DNA of 64,000 nt from DATEOR01 sp963841425 (lineage in GTDB: Bacteria; Actinomycetota; Thermoleophilia; Gaiellales; Gaiellaceae), in the NCBI GenBank assembly GCA_963841425.1, contig CAWJCL010000005.1:124001-188000 (forward strand), written 5' to 3'. The notes below the pieces were generated by a model, which was not told where the DNA came from, ran no database searches, and saw nothing but the letters and a program-made list of their open reading frames with translations. The position numbers and the translations under genes are program-made. How positions within the stretch are numbered: the first letter of the stretch is position 1; every line of letters begins with the position of its first letter. This document shows, piece by piece, positions 16,002 through 25,059 of the stretch.

Positions 16002-17663
16002 GTGGCGAAGGGGACACCTGCGGCGCAGGCGGGCGAGCGGATCCTCTACGAGATCGTCTCGACTGTCGGATCGTCCCTCGACCTCGGCGAGGTCTTGGGC
16101 GCGGTCGTGCGCCTCCTTTCCGACGCAAGCGCCGTCCACGCTTGCTTCGTGTACCTGATCGAGGACGACCGGCTCGTGCTCCGTGCCGCCTCGGAGCCCT
16201 ACGCAGAGCTCGTCGGCGAGATCGCGCTCGACAAGGGCGAGGGCATCGCCTGGTGGGCCGTCGAGCAGGGCGAGCCGGCCTTCACGCAGAACGCCGTCGA
16301 CGACCCGCGCAACACGTTCGTTCCCGAGCTGGAGGAGGAGAAGTTCCAGTCACTCCTCTCCGTCCCGGTCTCGGGACGCGACGGAGACGTGATCGGCGCC
16401 ATCTCGATGCACACGGAGGCTCCGCGCGAGTTCACAGCCGAGGAGGTCGAGCTCCTCACGTCCACGGCGTCGCTCGTCGGCGGCGCGATCGAGAACGCAC
16501 GCCTCTACGAGGAGACTCGCCAGCGCGTCGGCGAACTCGAGCACCTGACCGAGCTCGCAGAGACCCTGGCGCGCGCACAGCAGCTCGGCGACGTCCTCCC
16601 CGCGGTGGCCGAGCGCACCAGGCAGCTCCTCCGGAGCCGCTCCTGCCACGTCTATCTCCTCGACGGCGGCTCGGAGGAGCTGCGGCTGCGGGCGTCGGTT
16701 CCTGCCGGCGAAGAGACTCGGCCCGTGATCCGGCTGTCCGAGCTCGGGCCCGAGCTCGCGCGAAGCGGCCGGTTCGCGAGCGTCGCGGTCCCCATCGTCG
16801 CCGACGACGAGCTCCTCGGCCTCATCAGCGCGGAAGGCACGACCGAGGTCGACCTCGCGCGCGCGGCGGCGAACCAGGCCGCCGTCGCGATCAAGAAGAT
16901 CGAGCTGATCGAGCGGCTCACGGAGAAGAACCTGATCAAGGACTTCTTCGAGCAGCTCGCCGGCGGCAACGTCCACGGAGCGGTCGAGGGACGAGCCGCC
17001 CGGCTCGGCTGCGACTTCGACCGGAAATACCTCGTCGTCGAGGTTGCGCCCTCCGACGCGGCGGTCGAGAAGGCGATCGCCGCGGCTGCGCCCGGCTCGC
17101 TGTTCGACCATCGCGACGATTCCAGCCGGGCGCTTCTCCGCGTGCCGTCCGCCGGCGAAGCCGCGCTCGTCGAGCGGATCCAAACGGCCCACGCCGAGGC
17201 GGGAAGCGCGGTCTCGATCGGGATCTCGAATCCCTGCACCGGCGCGGCGAGCTTCCAAGCCGGGTTCGAGGAGGCCGGGCATGCACTGCTCGGCTCGGTC
17301 ATCCACGGGACCCCCGGGGTAATGACCTACGAGGAGCTCGGCCCGTACAAGTACCTCCTGCGCATGTCGCTCGACTCGGCCGTCCGCGACTCGCAGCGAG
17401 ACGTGATCGCGAAGATCGCCGACTACGACCGCCAGCGCCAGACGTCGCTCCTTCGCACACTCGAGGAGTTCCTCCGCAGGCGCGGCAACATCAGCGCCAC
17501 CGCGGAGGCGCTGTACGTCCATCCGAACACCCTCAGGCAGCGGTTGAGGCGCATCCAGGAGCTCTCAGGGCTCGACCTCCGCAAGGAGGACTGGCTCCTG
17601 ATCGAGATCGCGGTGAAGATGGTGAGGCTGCACGAGGCTCTGGGGCGGTCGGAACCCACATAA
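16002..17663 (+). CDS. GAF-domain PucR-type transcriptional regulator
   Basis: 553 residues from GTG 16002. A GAF domain occupies roughly residues 25-165 (SAVHACFVYLIEDDRL ... SVPVSGRDGDVIGAI), a second weaker GAF follows to about 290, then a GGDEF-like CdaR middle region. A C-terminal PucR helix-turn-helix (TLEEFLRRRGNISATAEAL followed by HPNTLRQRLRRI) ends the protein. It probably senses a small ligand and controls the adjacent formate dehydrogenase and glutamylmethylamide-type operon. It is in the same direction as both. Ligand unknown. Confidence 0.85.
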   Translation: MAKGTPAAQAGERILYEIVSTVGSSLDLGEVLGAVVRLLSDASAVHACFVYLIEDDRLVLRAASEPYAELVGEIALDKGEGIAWWAVEQGEPAFTQNAVDDPRNTFVPELEEEKFQSLLSVPVSGRDGDVIGAISMHTEAPREFTAEEVELLTSTASLVGGAIENARLYEETRQRVGELEHLTELAETLARAQQLGDVLPAVAERTRQLLRSRSCHVYLLDGGSEELRLRASVPAGEETRPVIRLSELGPELARSGRFASVAVPIVADDELLGLISAEGTTEVDLARAAANQAAVAIKKIELIERLTEKNLIKDFFEQLAGGNVHGAVEGRAARLGCDFDRKYLVVEVAPSDAAVEKAIAAAAPGSLFDHRDDSSRALLRVPSAGEAALVERIQTAHAEAGSAVSIGISNPCTGAASFQAGFEEAGHALLGSVIHGTPGVMTYEELGPYKYLLRMSLDSAVRDSQRDVIAKIADYDRQRQTSLLRTLEEFLRRRGNISATAEALYVHPNTLRQRLRRIQELSGLDLRKEDWLLIEIAVKMVRLHEALGRSEPT

Positions 17664-17693
17664 GCGCCGACCAACGCTTGTAGGGAGCCGCCA

Positions 17694-17722
17694 TCGGCAG
17701 GCGCATCGGGCCTCGCTAATCT
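17694..17722 (+). promoter_or_regulatory. Candidate promoter of the glutamine-synthetase-like gene
   Basis: TCGGCA (17694-17699), a 17-base spacer and TAATCT (17717-17722), 37 bases before the start at 17759. The ribosome site GGGAGG follows. Confidence 0.35.
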
Positions 17723-17758
17723 CGGCCTCACCCGACCCGGAGAGAGGGAGGTAGCCGC

Positions 17759-19141
17759 ATGGCGGACGCCGCCGCACCGACCGTGGACGACATCCGCAAG
17801 GAGTCAGAGAAGCGCGGAATCGAGTTCTACTTCGCGCAGTTCGTGGACATGTACGCGCGGCCGAGCGCAAAGCTCGTGCCGGCAGCACACCTCGACGACC
17901 TCGTCTCCGACGGAGCGGGCTTCGCCGGCTTCGCCGCCGGGGAGATCGGCCAGTTCCCGAGCGATCCCGACATCGCGGCGATCCCGGATCTCGGGACCTA
18001 CACGCCCGTCCCGTGGGAGCCGACGGTCGCGCGCTTCGCCTGCAACATCCACGTCGACGGCGAGGAGTGGCCGTACGACCCTCGCGTCATCCTGCGCCGC
18101 CAGCTCGAGAAGGCGCGCGCGAAGGGCTTCGACTTCCGCATGGGCCTCGAGCTCGAGTACTTCCTCGTCGAGCTCCGGGAGGACGGCTCCATCGCCCTGG
18201 CCGACGCCTTGGACACGCTGGAGAAGCCCTGTTACGACCTGAACGGGCTCAGCCGCCACTACGACTTCCTGACGACGGTCTCGCGGTACGTCAACGACCT
18301 CGGTTGGGGGAACTACGCGAACGACCACGAGGACGCGAACGGCCAATTCGAGCAGAACTTCACGTACGCCGACGCCCTGACGAGCTGCGACCGCGCGATC
18401 TTCTTCCGCTACATGGTCCATCAGCTGGCCGAGCGGAAGGGCCGCGAAGAGGGGAAGACCATTCTCGCCACGTTCATGCCCAAGCCGTTCACCCACCTGA
18501 CCGGGAACGGCTGCCACTTCCACATGTCGCTCTGGGACGGCGAGACGAACCTCTTCCTGGACGAAAACGACCCGCGCGGGCTCGGGCTCTCGGACACCGC
18601 CTACAAATTCGTCGCCGGCCTGAAGAGGCACGCGAAGGCCTACAGCGCGGTGACGGCGCCGACCGTCAACTCCTACAAGCGCCTCAAGGTCGGGTCGACG
18701 GCGAGCGGCGCCACCTGGTCGCCCGTATGGATCTCATACGGCTACAACAACCGCACTCAGATGCTCCGCATCCCCGGCCCGGGGCGGATCGAGGACAGGA
18801 CGATCGACGGCAGCTGCAACCCGTACCTTGCGGCAGCCGTGATCCTCGCCGCGGGCCTCGACGGGATCGAGTCCGGGGTCGACCCAGGCGAGCCCAACAG
18901 CGAGAACCTCTACGCGATCCCCTACGACGAGCTGCGCTCCCGCGGCCTCGAGACCCTGCCGGCCAACTTGCTCGATGCGACCGAGGCGCTCGAGGGCGAC
19001 GACGTCCTCCGCGCGGCACTCGGCCGTGGGCGCGACGAGGACTACGTCGACTACTTCATCCGCGTGAAGCGGGACGAGTGGGCCCGCTACCACGAGCAGG
19101 TCACTCCGTGGGAGGTGCGCGAGTACCTGACACGGTTCTAG
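17759..19141 (+). CDS. gmaS: Glutamine-synthetase family ligase, probable gamma-glutamylmethylamide synthetase
   Basis: 460 residues with the GS fold: GLELEYFL (metal Glu), TGNGCHFHMSLWD (metal His), GATWSPVWISYGYNNRTQMLRIPG and SCNPYLAAAVILAAGL. Domain length matches GlnT/GmaS-type GS-like ligases rather than GSI. Its position directly before the three glutamate-synthase-like MgsABC genes and the sarcosine-oxidase-like subunits points to glutamate + methylamine + ATP to gamma-glutamylmethylamide. An ordinary GS-like role with another amine cannot be excluded. SD GGGAGG, start ATG 17759. Confidence 0.75.
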   Translation: MADAAAPTVDDIRKESEKRGIEFYFAQFVDMYARPSAKLVPAAHLDDLVSDGAGFAGFAAGEIGQFPSDPDIAAIPDLGTYTPVPWEPTVARFACNIHVDGEEWPYDPRVILRRQLEKARAKGFDFRMGLELEYFLVELREDGSIALADALDTLEKPCYDLNGLSRHYDFLTTVSRYVNDLGWGNYANDHEDANGQFEQNFTYADALTSCDRAIFFRYMVHQLAERKGREEGKTILATFMPKPFTHLTGNGCHFHMSLWDGETNLFLDENDPRGLGLSDTAYKFVAGLKRHAKAYSAVTAPTVNSYKRLKVGSTASGATWSPVWISYGYNNRTQMLRIPGPGRIEDRTIDGSCNPYLAAAVILAAGLDGIESGVDPGEPNSENLYAIPYDELRSRGLETLPANLLDATEALEGDDVLRAALGRGRDEDYVDYFIRVKRDEWARYHEQVTPWEVREYLTRF

Positions 19142-19200
19142 CTATGTAGCGATCCTCCACATCGCGACCCGGAAAAACATCGTTTCCAAGCGGTTTTGTC

Positions 19201-19206
19201 GATAAT
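19201..19206 (+). promoter_or_regulatory. Candidate -10 box of the mgs operon
   Basis: GATAAT in a short, locally AT-richer gap (19142-19228) before the next start. A small hairpin GGAAA...TTTCC at 19171 may end the preceding transcript. The -35 is unclear. Confidence 0.3.
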
Positions 19207-19228
19207 CCGCAATGTAAGTTGAGGACAT

Positions 19229-20134
19229 ATGTGTGGAATCGTCGGACTGTTCGCGAAGTCGAGTGAGATAGAGGAGTCGCTCGGGCGGCACCTGGGCGCG
19301 ATGCTCGAGCAGATGTCGGATCGCGGGCCCGACAGCGCGGGCGTCGCGGTGTACCGCGACCCGGCGCCGAGCGGGTCGAGCAAGCTGACGCTCTTCTCCG
19401 CCGACGCTCTCCAGGACTGGGATGCGTTCGGGAGCGAGCTCCGCCAGGCCTTCGGCGGCTCGGCGGAGCCGGAGGTGCGCTCGAGTCACGCTGTCTTCGT
19501 CGTCGACTCGGAGGCCGGCGACGCCGAGGCATGGGTGCGGCAGACGCATCCGGAACTTCGCGTCATGAGCGCGGGCCGGACGATCGAGATCTACAAGGAA
19601 ACCGGGCGTCCCGAGGAGTTCGTGCGCCGCTTCGCGCTCGAGGACTTCCACGGCACGCACGCTCTCGGCCACACGCGAATGGCGACCGAGAGCAAGGTGA
19701 CGACGGAAGGCTCGCATCCCTTCTCCACCGGGCTCGACCTCTGCCTCGTCCACAACGGCTCGCTCTCGAACCACAACCGCCTGCGCGAGAGGCTCCGCCG
19801 CGAGGGAATCGACTTCCAGACCGAGAACGACACAGAGGTCGCCGCCGGCTATCTCGCGTGGCGACTGCGGGAAGGCGCCTCGCTAGAGCAGGCGCTCGAA
19901 GGCTGCCTCGACGATCTCGACGGCTTCTACACCTTCCTCGTCGGCACGATCGACGGCTTCGCCGTTCTCCGCGACCCGATCGCCTGTAAGCCCGCCGTCC
20001 TCGCGGAGACCGACGAGTGGGTGGCGATGGGCTCCGAGTGGCGCGCGATCTCCGTCCTCCCGGGCGCAGCGGAAGCTCGGGCCTGGGAGCCGGCACCGGG
20101 GATCGTCTACGCCTGGGAGCGGCAGAAAGTTTGA
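19229..20134 (+). CDS. mgsA: Glutamine amidotransferase-type subunit of N-methylglutamate synthase (GlxB/MgsA-like)
   Basis: 301 residues beginning MCGIVGLF with catalytic Cys2, as in class II glutaminase domains (GltB/PurF type). LGHTRMATESKVTTEGSHPF and LVHNGSLSNHNRLR are the family motifs. On its own it is the GATase module. Together with the two following genes it makes a three-subunit glutamate-synthase-like enzyme which in the N-methylglutamate pathway converts gamma-glutamylmethylamide to N-methylglutamate. In rhizobia the same set is called glxBCD. Confidence 0.85.
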   Translation: MCGIVGLFAKSSEIEESLGRHLGAMLEQMSDRGPDSAGVAVYRDPAPSGSSKLTLFSADALQDWDAFGSELRQAFGGSAEPEVRSSHAVFVVDSEAGDAEAWVRQTHPELRVMSAGRTIEIYKETGRPEEFVRRFALEDFHGTHALGHTRMATESKVTTEGSHPFSTGLDLCLVHNGSLSNHNRLRERLRREGIDFQTENDTEVAAGYLAWRLREGASLEQALEGCLDDLDGFYTFLVGTIDGFAVLRDPIACKPAVLAETDEWVAMGSEWRAISVLPGAAEARAWEPAPGIVYAWERQKV

Positions 20135-20844
20135 GCGCGGCCGCGGAGGCGACTGGCGTCGAGGTCATCGACCTCGCCGTGACGCCCCTGCGCGAGCTGA
20201 ACCAGCGGCTCCACGACGTGGCGCGCGAGGGCGGCCCGACGCATTGGCGCATCGTGAACCCGAACGGCGCCCACGCGGTCGCCGCCGGTCTCGACGCCCA
20301 GATCGAGGTCGACGTCGACGGACACGTGGGCTACTACTGCGCCGGCATGAACAAGCTCGCGACCGTGCGCGTGCACGGGAACGCAAGCACCGGGCTCGCC
20401 GAGAACATCATGTCCGGCCGGGTGCTCGTCCACGGGAATGCGAGCCAGTCCGCGGCGGCAACGGGGCGCGGAGGCCTCGTCGCCGTCTACGGCGACGCCT
20501 CGGCCCGCTGCGGGATCTCCATGAAGGGCGTCGACATCGTCGTGCGCGGCAGCGTCGGCCACCTCTCGGCCTTCATGGCGCAGAGCGGACGCCTCGTCGT
20601 GTGCGGCGACGCCGGCGATGCGCTCGGCGACTCCATCTACGAGGCCCGCCTGTACGTGCGCGGCGAGGTGGGGAGCCTGGGCGCCGACTGCATTCAAAAA
20701 GAGCTTCGCGACGAGCATGTCGCGGAGGTGCGCGCGTTGCTCGCGAGCACCGGCATCGACGACGTGAACCCCGGGGAATTTCGCCGCTACGGATCCGCGC
20801 GCAAGCTCTACAACTTCTCCATCGACAACGCGAGCGCCTACTGA
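20131..20844 (+). CDS. mgsB: GltB3-like beta-helix subunit (GlxC/MgsB-like)
   Basis: About 237 residues from TTG 20131, which overlaps the previous stop (TTGA). The protein is a run of short repeated strands around VHGNAS, VYGDASARCG, VRGSVGHLSA and VRGEVGSLGAD, the right-handed beta helix of the GXGXG domain of glutamate synthase. It would form the structural C-terminal domain of the MgsABC complex. A longer frame from 20017 lies inside mgsA and is not preferred. Confidence 0.85.
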   Translation: MSAAAEATGVEVIDLAVTPLRELNQRLHDVAREGGPTHWRIVNPNGAHAVAAGLDAQIEVDVDGHVGYYCAGMNKLATVRVHGNASTGLAENIMSGRVLVHGNASQSAAATGRGGLVAVYGDASARCGISMKGVDIVVRGSVGHLSAFMAQSGRLVVCGDAGDALGDSIYEARLYVRGEVGSLGADCIQKELRDEHVAEVRALLASTGIDDVNPGEFRRYGSARKLYNFSIDNASAY

Positions 20845-22178
20845 TGAAGGGGAACGGCGGCACTCCGTGGGGGCTACGCGAGTCGTACCTCTACGACCGA
20901 AGCGTCATCGCCGAGATCCAGCGCGCGGCGCAGGAGGGCATCTACGACATCCGCGGCTTCGGCGCGAAGCGGCGCGTCCCCCACTTCGACGACCTGCTCC
21001 TCCTCGGCGCAAGCGTCTCCCGCTACCCGCTCGAGGGCTACCGCGAGCGCTGCGACACGGACGTGACGCTCGGAACGCGGTTCGCCAAGAAGCCGCTCGA
21101 GCTTGGCATCCCGATCACGATCGCGGGGATGAGCTTCGGCGCGCTCTCGGCGCCGGCGAAGGAAGCGCTCGGACGCGGCGCGACCGAGATGGGCACGTCC
21201 ACGACGACCGGCGACGGCGGCATGACCCCGGAGGAGCGCGAGCACTCGAAGATCCTCGTCTACCAGCTCCTCCCGTCCCGCTACGGCATGAACCCGGACG
21301 ACCTGCGCAAGGCAGATGCGGTCGAGGTCGTCGTCGGCCAGGGCGCCAAGCCGGGAGGTGGCGGCATGCTCCTCGGGCACAAGATCTCCGACCGCGTTGC
21401 CGAGATGCGGAACTTGCCGAAGGGGATCGACCAGCGGAGCGCCTCCCGCCATCCCGACTGGACGGGGCCAGACGACCTCGAGATCAAGATCGGCGAGCTC
21501 CGGGAGATCACGGACTGGGAGAAGCCGATCTTCGTCAAGGTCGGCGCGACCCGCACCTACTACGACGTCCAGCTCGCGGTGAAGGCGGGCGCGGACGTGA
21601 TCGTCGTCGACGGGATGCAGGGCGGCACGGCCGCTACGCAGGACGTGTTCATCGAGCACGTCGGCATCCCCACCCTCCCGGCGGTCCGCATCGCCGCCGA
21701 CGCGCTGCAGGAGCTCGACATGCACCGCCAGGTGCAGCTGATCGTCTCCGGCGGCATCCGGACCGGCGCGGACGTCGCCAAGGCACTCGCCCTCGGCGCC
21801 GACGCCGTCTCGATCGGAACCGCGGCGCTCATCGCCATGGGCGACAACGACCCGCACCGCGACACCGAGTACCGCGCGATCGGGAGCGCGGCCGGCTTCT
21901 ACGACGACTGGCACGCCGGTCTTGACCCCGCCGGCATCTCGACGCAGGACGACGAGCTCGCGGCGCGCTTCGATCCCGTCCTCGGCGGCCGGCGGATCGC
22001 TAACTACCTCCGCGTGCTCACGCTCGAGGCACAGACGCTCGCACGCGCGTGCGGCAAGTCCCACGTGCACAACCTCGAGCCAGAGGACCTCGTCGCGCTG
22101 ACCGTCGAGGCCGCGGCCATGGCGAAGGTGCCGCTCGCCGGCACGGACTGGATCCCGGGGACGAACGGCGACCGATGA
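20844..22178 (+). CDS. mgsC: FMN-binding glutamate synthase-like subunit (GlxD/MgsC-like)
   Basis: 444 residues with ITIAGMSFGALSAPAKEALGRGA, AKPGGGGMLLGHKIS and VVDGMQGGTAATQDVFIEH, then LIVSGGIRTGADVAKALALGAD. These are the FMN-binding (beta/alpha)8 barrel signatures of the GltS synthase domain. It would perform the reductive transfer step of the MgsABC enzyme. Start ATG 20844 overlaps the mgsB stop by one base. It lacks the large GltB N- and C-terminal domains, which are encoded by the two preceding genes. Confidence 0.88.
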   Translation: MKGNGGTPWGLRESYLYDRSVIAEIQRAAQEGIYDIRGFGAKRRVPHFDDLLLLGASVSRYPLEGYRERCDTDVTLGTRFAKKPLELGIPITIAGMSFGALSAPAKEALGRGATEMGTSTTTGDGGMTPEEREHSKILVYQLLPSRYGMNPDDLRKADAVEVVVGQGAKPGGGGMLLGHKISDRVAEMRNLPKGIDQRSASRHPDWTGPDDLEIKIGELREITDWEKPIFVKVGATRTYYDVQLAVKAGADVIVVDGMQGGTAATQDVFIEHVGIPTLPAVRIAADALQELDMHRQVQLIVSGGIRTGADVAKALALGADAVSIGTAALIAMGDNDPHRDTEYRAIGSAAGFYDDWHAGLDPAGISTQDDELAARFDPVLGGRRIANYLRVLTLEAQTLARACGKSHVHNLEPEDLVALTVEAAAMAKVPLAGTDWIPGTNGDR

Positions 22179-22774
22179 CCGTGGTCCTCTACGACTCGGC
22201 GGTCTCGGGCAACTGCTACAAGGTTCGGCTCCTTTTCGCCCTTCTCGGAGTCGAGTACGAGCGGCGGCCGCTCTCCGTCGTGGACAAGTCGGACCGCGAG
22301 GAGGCGCTCGGAGAGCTCAACCCGGGTCTCCGCGTGCCGACCGTCGTCCTCGACGACGGACGCCCGCTCGGCGAGTCGGGCGCGATCCTCTGGTACTTCG
22401 CGGACGGGACGCGTTACGTGCCCTCGGACTCCTACGACCACGCGAGGGTGCTCCAGTGGATGTTCTTCGAGCAGTACAGTCACGAGCCGTACGTCGCCGT
22501 CGCGCGGCACTGGCTCATGCACGACATGGCGCCCTCACCGGAGGCGCTCGCCGAGAAGCAGCGCGGCGGCTACGCGGCGCTCGACGGTCTCGAGCGCGGA
22601 CTCGCGGACGGGCGGCCCTTCCTTGTCGGCGGCTTTTCGATCGCCGACATCGCGCTCTACGCCTACACGCACGTCGCGCACCAGGGCGGCTTCGACCTCG
22701 CCGGCTACCGGGGGATCCGGGCGTGGATCGACCGCGTGGCGGCCCAGCCGGGCCACGTCCCGATCGACGCCTGA
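22175..22774 (+). CDS. Glutathione S-transferase family protein
   Basis: 199 residues: thioredoxin-like N domain (VVLYDSAVSGNCYKVRLLFAL ... GLRVPTVVLDDG ... GESGAILWYFA) and an alpha-helical C domain (FLVGGFSIADIALYAYTHVAH). It overlaps mgsC by 4 bases, so it is translated as part of the mgs operon. Actinobacteria normally lack glutathione, so the substrate may be another thiol, or a glutamyl compound of the pathway. Function unproven. Confidence 0.8.
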   Translation: MTVVLYDSAVSGNCYKVRLLFALLGVEYERRPLSVVDKSDREEALGELNPGLRVPTVVLDDGRPLGESGAILWYFADGTRYVPSDSYDHARVLQWMFFEQYSHEPYVAVARHWLMHDMAPSPEALAEKQRGGYAALDGLERGLADGRPFLVGGFSIADIALYAYTHVAHQGGFDLAGYRGIRAWIDRVAAQPGHVPIDA

Positions 22775-22997
22775 AAGATCCTCCGCGCCGCGGGCCCGGC
22801 CCGCGCCACCGTGTGCCACGAACCATCGCCTTGTGTTTCACGCGCTCAAAGTCGGATCGGCTCGAAACCAGGGTTCTCGAAGGGAGTTGCTGTCGTTCCG
22901 TGCAACACAAGGCTGGGTTCGCGGGCCGTCGCGGAGAGCAGGCCTCGGGGACCCCGAATGCGAGACTCGAGGGACTCAAATGCCCGCCCGAGCCCGC

Positions 22998-23026
22998 TTG
23001 ACATGAGGCCTTCGATCATCTTTGAT
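22998..23026 (+). promoter_or_regulatory. Promoter of the GntR/sarcosine-oxidase-like operon
   Basis: TTGACA (22998-23003), exactly 17 bases, then TTTGAT (23021-23026). The coding start at 23039 is 12 bases after the -10, so the message is probably near leaderless. The rest of the 22775-22997 gap shows nothing else clear. Confidence 0.65.
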
Positions 23027-23033
23027 CAAAGAT
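23018..23033. promoter_or_regulatory. Perfect palindrome operator overlapping the -10 box
   Basis: ATCTTTGATCAAAGAT is a perfect 16-base palindrome that covers the -10 hexamer of the promoter and ends 5 bases before the GntR start. It is well placed for the downstream GntR repressor to shut off its own operon. Confidence 0.65.
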
Positions 23034-23038
23034 CAACG

Positions 23039-23722
23039 ATGATCGTCGAGCCCTCCGCCCCGCTCGAGATCTCGTCCGTCGAGGACGGCGTCTATCGGAT
23101 CCTCCGCCAGGAGATCGGCCGCCTCGTCCTTGCGCCGGGTGAGCGCCTCCCCCTCGAGGAGGTGGCAGGCCGGCTCCACGTGAGCCTTACCCCAGTGCGC
23201 CACGCGCTTCGCCGCCTCGAGAGCGAAGGGCTCGTGGTGAGCATCCCGCGCCGCGGCTCCCGGGTCGCGCCGCTCTCCGTCGAGGAGCTCGAGGAGATCC
23301 AGGCGCTCCGCCTCGGCCTCGAGACCTTCCTCGCCCGCGCGGGAGCCGAGCGCATCACGGAGGGCGCGCTCGCGGCGATGGAGGACGCCCGCGACGAGAT
23401 GGAGCAAGCGTTCCGCGCCGGCGACCTCGATGCCTACCTCGGCTCCTTCTGGTCACTCCGCGATGCCTGCTACGCCTGCGCCGCACGGCCGCGCCTTTTC
23501 CGTGCGCTCGAAGACCAGCGGATCCGCGTCGAGCGCTACATTCTCTATCTCTGCCGCGACCCCGAGGCGTTCGCGGCGCTCCGGCGTGGGCCGGACACGC
23601 TGCTCGAGGCCTGCCGGGGGCGGGACGGCGAGGCCGCCGAGCGTGCGACGCGAGACGCGCTCGTCTGGGTGCTTGCCGAGCTCCAGCGGATGCTCGGCCA
23701 GGCGGAGGAGCCGGCCGCGTGA
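23039..23722 (+). CDS. GntR-family transcriptional regulator (FCD subfamily)
   Basis: 227 residues from ATG 23039. A winged helix-turn-helix (EVAGRLHVSLTPVRHALRRL followed by VVSIPRRGSRV, residues about 14-80) precedes an all-helical FCD effector domain. The start is placed at 23039 because the promoter and operator lie just upstream; a longer in-frame stretch from 22811 would pass through the promoter and is rejected. Likely autoregulated and controlling the downstream sarcosine-oxidase-like operon in response to an acidic substrate. Confidence 0.85.
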   Translation: MIVEPSAPLEISSVEDGVYRILRQEIGRLVLAPGERLPLEEVAGRLHVSLTPVRHALRRLESEGLVVSIPRRGSRVAPLSVEELEEIQALRLGLETFLARAGAERITEGALAAMEDARDEMEQAFRAGDLDAYLGSFWSLRDACYACAARPRLFRALEDQRIRVERYILYLCRDPEAFAALRRGPDTLLEACRGRDGEAAERATRDALVWVLAELQRMLGQAEEPAA

Positions 23723-24033
23723 GCTTCCTTCTCGACTGCCCGAACTGCGGACCGCGCGACGTGAACGAGTTCAGCTGCGCCGGCGAGGTGACGGTGCGCC
23801 CAAAGAAATCGCCCACGCTCCGCGAGCTGACGAGCTACATCTACTTTCGGAAGAACGTCGCCGGAGTGCAGCGCGAATGGTGGTACCACCGACAGGGCTG
23901 CGAGATCTGGTTCCAGGCCGAGCGCGACACGCGGACGAACGACGTGATCCGCACCGAGATCGTCGAGCCCTCGTCCCGCGCGGGCACACCCGGTCCCGAG
24001 TCCGTCGCGACCCCCGACACCCCAGCGGTATGA
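23719..24033 (+). CDS. soxD: Sarcosine oxidase / N-methylglutamate dehydrogenase delta subunit
   Basis: 104 residues starting SFLLDCPNCGPRDVNEFSC; the C-P-x-C-G-x-R zinc-type motif is the SoxD signature. WWYHRQGCEIWFQAERDT near residues 54-72 is also typical. Start GTG overlaps the GntR stop. In the N-methylglutamate pathway the same subunit is called MgdB. First structural gene of the delta-alpha-gamma-beta set. Confidence 0.88.
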   Translation: MSFLLDCPNCGPRDVNEFSCAGEVTVRPKKSPTLRELTSYIYFRKNVAGVQREWWYHRQGCEIWFQAERDTRTNDVIRTEIVEPSSRAGTPGPESVATPDTPAV

Positions 24034-25049
24034 GGCTCCCGCCTCAGCCGGGCGAGCGTCTCGACCGGTCCGCCGAAGTGGTCTTCTCCTTCCAAGGAAC
24101 GCCCGTCAGGGCTTTCCTTGGCGACACATTCGGCTCCGCGCTCTACGCCTCCGGCCAGCGGGTCTTCTCGCGGAGCTTCAAGTACCACCGCCCGCGCGGG
24201 CTCCTTTGCTGCTCGGGGACCTGCGCGAACTGCATGATGACCGTCGACGGCATCCCCAACGTCCGCATCTGCGCCGAGCCCGTCCGCGAAGGCGCGATCG
24301 TCCGCCCGCAGAACGTGTGGGGCTCGCTGGAGCGCGACGCGCTCGTCGTCACGGACAAGCTCGGCGGCCCGTTCACCCCGGTCGGCTTCTACTACCGGAC
24401 GATGATCCGGCCGCGGTGGGCCTGGCCGCTCTACGAGAAGTTCCTGCGCAACGTCGCCGGGCTGGGCAAGCTGGACAAGCACGCCGGCCGCGTGAACCGC
24501 TACGACGTCGAGCACCGCCGCGCGCAGGTCCTGGTGATCGGTGGCGGCCTTGCAGGAGTCGAGGCCGCCCGTCGGCATGCAGGGCTAGGGAGCCACGTCG
24601 TCCTCGTGGACGAGAACCCCTACCTCGACATCGACCAGGAAGAGTTCGAGATCATCTCGCCCGGCCGCGCGCTCGGGATCTGGGAAGGCGGGCTCGTCCC
24701 GGTCGACGCGGGGCGCGTCCTCTACCGCTACCGCGCCGAGAAGATCGTCGTCGCGACGGGGACGATCGAGCAGCCGCTCGTCTTTCCGGGCAACGACCTC
24801 GTCGGCGTGATGCTCCCCGACGGCATCCGCCGGCTGATCGAGGACTGGCGCATCAAGCCGGCCGAGCAGGCCGTCGTCGTGACCGTGGACGAAGCCGGAC
24901 GCGAGGCGGCCGCCCTCCTCCGGGAGGCAGGCGTAGAGATCAACGGCGTCTACGACCTTCGGCGCGAGCGCGTCCGCGAGATCGTCGCGCGCGGGCGCGG
25001 AGGCATCCTGCGGTCGGTCGAGATCGACGGGCGCAAGCTCTCCTGCTGA
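24030..25049 (+). CDS. soxA: Sarcosine oxidase-like alpha subunit, N-terminal half (frame-shifted)
   Basis: 339 residues before a TGA at 25047. Contains the 2Fe-2S-like fold (RSFKYHRPRGLLCCSGTCANCM), and the NAD-binding Rossmann domain (VLVIGGGLAGVEAARRHAGLG) with VATGTIEQPLVFPGNDL. It stops in the middle of the dinucleotide-binding domain at KLSC. Removing one base around 25044-25047 restores the normal text KLSC-DLLVMSGG in the following reading frame. Start ATG overlaps soxD by 4 bases. MgdC by analogy. Treat as one split gene. Confidence 0.8.
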   Translation: MRLPPQPGERLDRSAEVVFSFQGTPVRAFLGDTFGSALYASGQRVFSRSFKYHRPRGLLCCSGTCANCMMTVDGIPNVRICAEPVREGAIVRPQNVWGSLERDALVVTDKLGGPFTPVGFYYRTMIRPRWAWPLYEKFLRNVAGLGKLDKHAGRVNRYDVEHRRAQVLVIGGGLAGVEAARRHAGLGSHVVLVDENPYLDIDQEEFEIISPGRALGIWEGGLVPVDAGRVLYRYRAEKIVVATGTIEQPLVFPGNDLVGVMLPDGIRRLIEDWRIKPAEQAVVVTVDEAGREAAALLREAGVEINGVYDLRRERVREIVARGRGGILRSVEIDGRKLSC

Positions 25050-25059
25050 CCTCCTCGTC

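Noticed and set aside
22811..23038. Upstream in-frame extension of the GntR gene
   Set aside because: It would run through a convincing TTGACA/TTTGAT promoter and the palindrome; residues are low-complexity.
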